Shown here piece by piece: positions 20,920 to 23,176 of a stretch of 23,176 bases of DNA. The stretch spans positions 1-23,176 of the forward strand of contig JARVJS010000081.1 of assembly GCA_029776125.1 (NCBI GenBank), in the 5' to 3' direction. Below the pieces are notes generated by a model that saw only the letters and a program-made list of their open reading frames with translations, was not told the origin of the DNA and did no database searches. The DNA is from Nitrososphaeria archaeon (lineage in GTDB: Archaea > Thermoproteota > Nitrososphaeria > JACIWG01). How positions within the stretch are numbered: the first letter of the stretch is position 1; each line of letters opens with the position of its first letter. A program made the translations under genes and the position numbers.

Positions 20920-22799
20920 TGAAGTCTAAAACTTTAGCTCTTGCTTTAACAATAGTAGCCTTAATATTAGCGTACACCATAATTTTAACAATACAACATT
21001 ATCCAACCCTCTTAAGAAGGCATGTTGACCCAAACTCTGAAACAGAAAAGTATCCTTACTCACTATATCTTACAACATTTCTAACCCTTACTTTTGACGA
21101 GCTTGCTAAGGGAAACTTTACTGGAACACTTGAAAGGCTAAAAATGTTGAATCAAACATATGTTCCACCAACACTAAAGTATGTTTTTGAAAGGTTTAGA
21201 AGTCTAATGAAGGACCTGACAATAAAATTAGATGACACAGACTCCCTACTAAACTACGCAAAGCTACTAATAGATTCTGGAAGAGAAGATTATGCTAGAA
21301 GCCCATTAAATGCTGCAGGATACAATCTTGCTGAAGCAAACATCACATACAGTCAACTAAAAGTTTCAGCAGAAGAGTTTTCTAAATCTTTTCTACTTCC
21401 AAGAACACAGGTATCTCAAAAGGTTGAAGGTATTCAGGCTCTATTAGTAAGCATGTACTCAAGATTAATTAATTTATTGGAAATCATAGAGTTTCAGAGG
21501 AACCTGAAAGAAACATTTTTGACGATAGAAGCTTACCCTGAAACCGTATGGGTTGGTTCAACAGTAACTGTGCAAGGAAAACTCTACACACATGACACAA
21601 TATTGGCAAACAAAAATGTTATAATATACTTTGAAGGCCAAAAGGCTTCTGAAGTAAAAACATTATCTGATGGAACCTTCACATACACTTTAAAGTTGCC
21701 CTACACCTACAAGCCTAAAGTCAACATTAATGCAAAATATTTTCCAGAAGAAGCTGACAAAAACATGTACAAGCCTACAATCTCAAACACTGTACAATTG
21801 AATCTGCTCTACATTTCCCCAAAGATTGAAATAAAACTTTCAGGTAAACCTCTTCCAGGAAAATATTTTACAGTAGAGGGTAAAGTTTTTGCTGAAACAA
21901 CTTTACCATACGACCAAATAAAAGTATCATGGCTTACAGCAACAACAATAACAAAACTTGAAGAAGGAGCCTTTAAACTTACGTTGAAGGTTCCTGAAAC
22001 ATTGGCTGACGGAAAATATCTGCTCAAAGCTGAAGCTCCATCCTCTGAAATATTTGCGCCAGCATCGACAACATTATACGTTAGGGTGCAAAGGATTCCA
22101 ATAAACATAACCTTAGACGTTCCACCAATAGCCATTTCAGGGATAGAGTCCAGCATACGGGGAAAGATAGTTTACGAGGGTGAAGAGCAGTTCAATAGTA
22201 CATTAAAACTTGTTCTAGCCCAAGAATATGTAGAAAACGTTGGAGAAGAATTTACAATAAAGTTTACACCACCACTAACAATATTTTCAGGCCCTCAAAT
22301 GTATAGGGTTCAGATTAGACCTCATCTTCCATGGTACAGTAGCTTTGAGGTTGAGGGTAGAATATTTGTAGTTAACCCTATAACCGTTTTAGTTCCTGTT
22401 GGCTTAGTTTCAGCTGTAGCAGTAAAGGTCTTGAGGCATGAGAAGAGGAAGGGTGTTGAAGCTGAAGAAGAGGCTGAAAAGGTTGAGGAAGAGAAAAGGG
22501 TTCAAGAGAAAGAATACCATTTTGTTAGAGAAGGATTCGAGTGGATAATAAACGCCTACTGGCAGGCAGTAGTAATAGTCTCCAACCTAACCAAGATAGA
22601 AATGAAGCCTTCCATGACAATAAGAGAATACTTGAACCTAGTAAAATATGCTGGCAAACAATATTATAGCAGCTTTGAAAAGATTTCGATCGCAGCTGAA
22701 AAGGTCCTATACTCTCCAAAAATAACGGAAATAGAGCTTGAAGCAGCAAAGAAGGCTTTAGAAGAACTGCAGATAACATATGCGGCTATCTTACACTAA
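20919..22799 (+). CDS. Membrane protein with extracellular Ig-like domains and DUF4129-like cytoplasmic tail
   Basis: This 626-residue protein has an N-terminal anchor (LALALTIVALILAYTIILT, residues 6-24), a helical extracellular part (about 40-205), and then beta-rich repeats (about 210-490) of Ig or carboxypeptidase-regulatory type, such as ETVWVGSTVTVQGKLYTHDT and YFTVEGKVFAETTLPYDQIK. A second span (ITVLVPVGLVSAVAVKVL, about 488-505) is followed by a Glu/Lys coiled linker. The C-terminal ~90 residues (KPSMTIREYLNLVKYAGKQY, then VLYSPKITEIELEAAKKALE) resemble the DUF4129 tail of membrane transglutaminase-like proteins, but no Cys-His-Asp transglutaminase core is visible. It may sense or bind surface material and signal inward. 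The ATG overlaps the upstream stop; its own end overlaps the next gene. Confidence 0.75.
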   Translation: MKSKTLALALTIVALILAYTIILTIQHYPTLLRRHVDPNSETEKYPYSLYLTTFLTLTFDELAKGNFTGTLERLKMLNQTYVPPTLKYVFERFRSLMKDLTIKLDDTDSLLNYAKLLIDSGREDYARSPLNAAGYNLAEANITYSQLKVSAEEFSKSFLLPRTQVSQKVEGIQALLVSMYSRLINLLEIIEFQRNLKETFLTIEAYPETVWVGSTVTVQGKLYTHDTILANKNVIIYFEGQKASEVKTLSDGTFTYTLKLPYTYKPKVNINAKYFPEEADKNMYKPTISNTVQLNLLYISPKIEIKLSGKPLPGKYFTVEGKVFAETTLPYDQIKVSWLTATTITKLEEGAFKLTLKVPETLADGKYLLKAEAPSSEIFAPASTTLYVRVQRIPINITLDVPPIAISGIESSIRGKIVYEGEEQFNSTLKLVLAQEYVENVGEEFTIKFTPPLTIFSGPQMYRVQIRPHLPWYSSFEVEGRIFVVNPITVLVPVGLVSAVAVKVLRHEKRKGVEAEEEAEKVEEEKRVQEKEYHFVREGFEWIINAYWQAVVIVSNLTKIEMKPSMTIREYLNLVKYAGKQYYSSFEKISIAAEKVLYSPKITEIELEAAKKALEELQITYAAILH

Positions 22800-23176
22800 A
22801 ATAGTATTTTTAGCGGCATTAGCTTCAACACTAACAATACTTGCCCTATCGACAATAATACCATCCTCAGACGACTTTATGCCAGACAACCCATACTGGA
22901 ACGGCTACAGCATTTTCACAAAAGCAGTTAGCACAAAATACATGGACCCAAAAAACACATTCTTGGAACCTGAAAACACAATACTATTTATAATATCTCC
23001 AGAAAAGAACATTACAGAAGACTATATAGAATTTTTGAAGAGCTTCCTTGAATCGGGTGGAACACTAGTCCTAATGGATGAAACGGGGAAAATAAATCCA
23101 ATACTTGGGGCATTAAACGTTAATGTTAGAGTTGAAGGCTATCCATTAATGGACCCCATATACTATTACAGAAGCT
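22780..23176 (+). CDS. DUF4350-like membrane protein, N-terminal part
   Basis: This open frame starts at an ATG overlapping the last 20 bases of the previous gene and runs off the right edge; 132 codons are visible. It begins MRLSYTKIVFLAALASTLTI, a signal anchor, followed by an extracellular segment with DNPYWNGYSIFTKAVSTKYM. Next come TILFIISPEKNITEDYIEFL and FLESGGTLVLMDETGKINPI, the strand-helix-strand pattern of DUF4350 and GldG-like domains ('..l.i..P......e...l..fl..GG.lvl.d...'). In other genomes DUF4350 proteins accompany MoxR-type ATPases and DUF58 proteins. The assignment rests on this pattern alone because the rest is missing. Confidence 0.75.
   Translation, partial: MRLSYTKIVFLAALASTLTILALSTIIPSSDDFMPDNPYWNGYSIFTKAVSTKYMDPKNTFLEPENTILFIISPEKNITEDYIEFLKSFLESGGTLVLMDETGKINPILGALNVNVRVEGYPLMDPIYYYRS

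Noticed and set aside
1..23176. CRISPR arrays, insertion sequences and rRNA genes
   Set aside because: I saw no regularly spaced repeats, no transposase-like frame with terminal inverted repeats and no rRNA segments anywhere in the window.

Overview
The window looks like a piece of a chromosome from a thermophilic archaeon, probably of the TACK group; I cannot name the lineage. The evidence is: A/T-rich TATA boxes (TTTAAATA, TTTATAAATA and similar) lying about 27 nt upstream of start codons, giving leaderless or nearly leaderless genes; many TTG and GTG starts; a two-subunit 2-oxoacid:ferredoxin oxidoreductase of the kind known from Sulfolobus; a tRNA-Leu with an intron-like insertion; and dense VapBC/HepT-MntA toxin-antitoxin pairs. 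Base composition is A/T-rich throughout. No gene-free stretch exceeds 300 bases.

Region 1 (1-7025, minus strand) is a tightly packed operon for a contractile phage-like tail. Its order is sheath, tube, tail assembly chaperone, tape measure, adaptor, gpD-like hub, gpV-like spike, gp25-like wedge, then a baseplate J protein cut by the window edge. This order is close to that of the Bacillus PBSX defective prophage. It starts beside a host sugar kinase, with no capsid, portal, terminase or lysis gene visible, so a tail-only particle (contractile injection system or tailocin) or the tail end of a provirus are both possible. A 72-codon reading frame missing from a simple gene list lies after the chaperone, joined to it at an A9 slippery run. 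It looks like the frameshifted second half of the tail chaperone.

Region 2 (7043-9906, plus strand) holds a PfkB-family kinase driven by a promoter divergent from the tail operon, a tRNA-Leu(UAA) with a 22-nt insertion in its D-loop, an alkyltransferase-like DNA-binding protein and a CPBP-family membrane protease.

Region 3 (10031-15959, plus strand) is central metabolism: a small zinc-finger-like protein, the alpha and beta subunits of a 2-oxoacid:ferredoxin oxidoreductase (likely one operon), two small unknown proteins, and GlmS, which makes glucosamine-6-phosphate.

Region 4 (16025-18468, plus strand) is a toxin-antitoxin island: HepT-MntA, then VapBC with an RHH-type antitoxin and two palindromic operators, then VapBC with an AbrB-type antitoxin.

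Region 5 (18514-23176, plus strand) is an operon of overlapping membrane-protein genes: a DUF1616 protein, two unknown membrane proteins, a large membrane-anchored protein with Ig-like segments and a DUF4129-like tail, and the start of a DUF4350-like protein. In other prokaryotes such genes accompany MoxR ATPase, DUF58 and transglutaminase genes, which may follow beyond the window.
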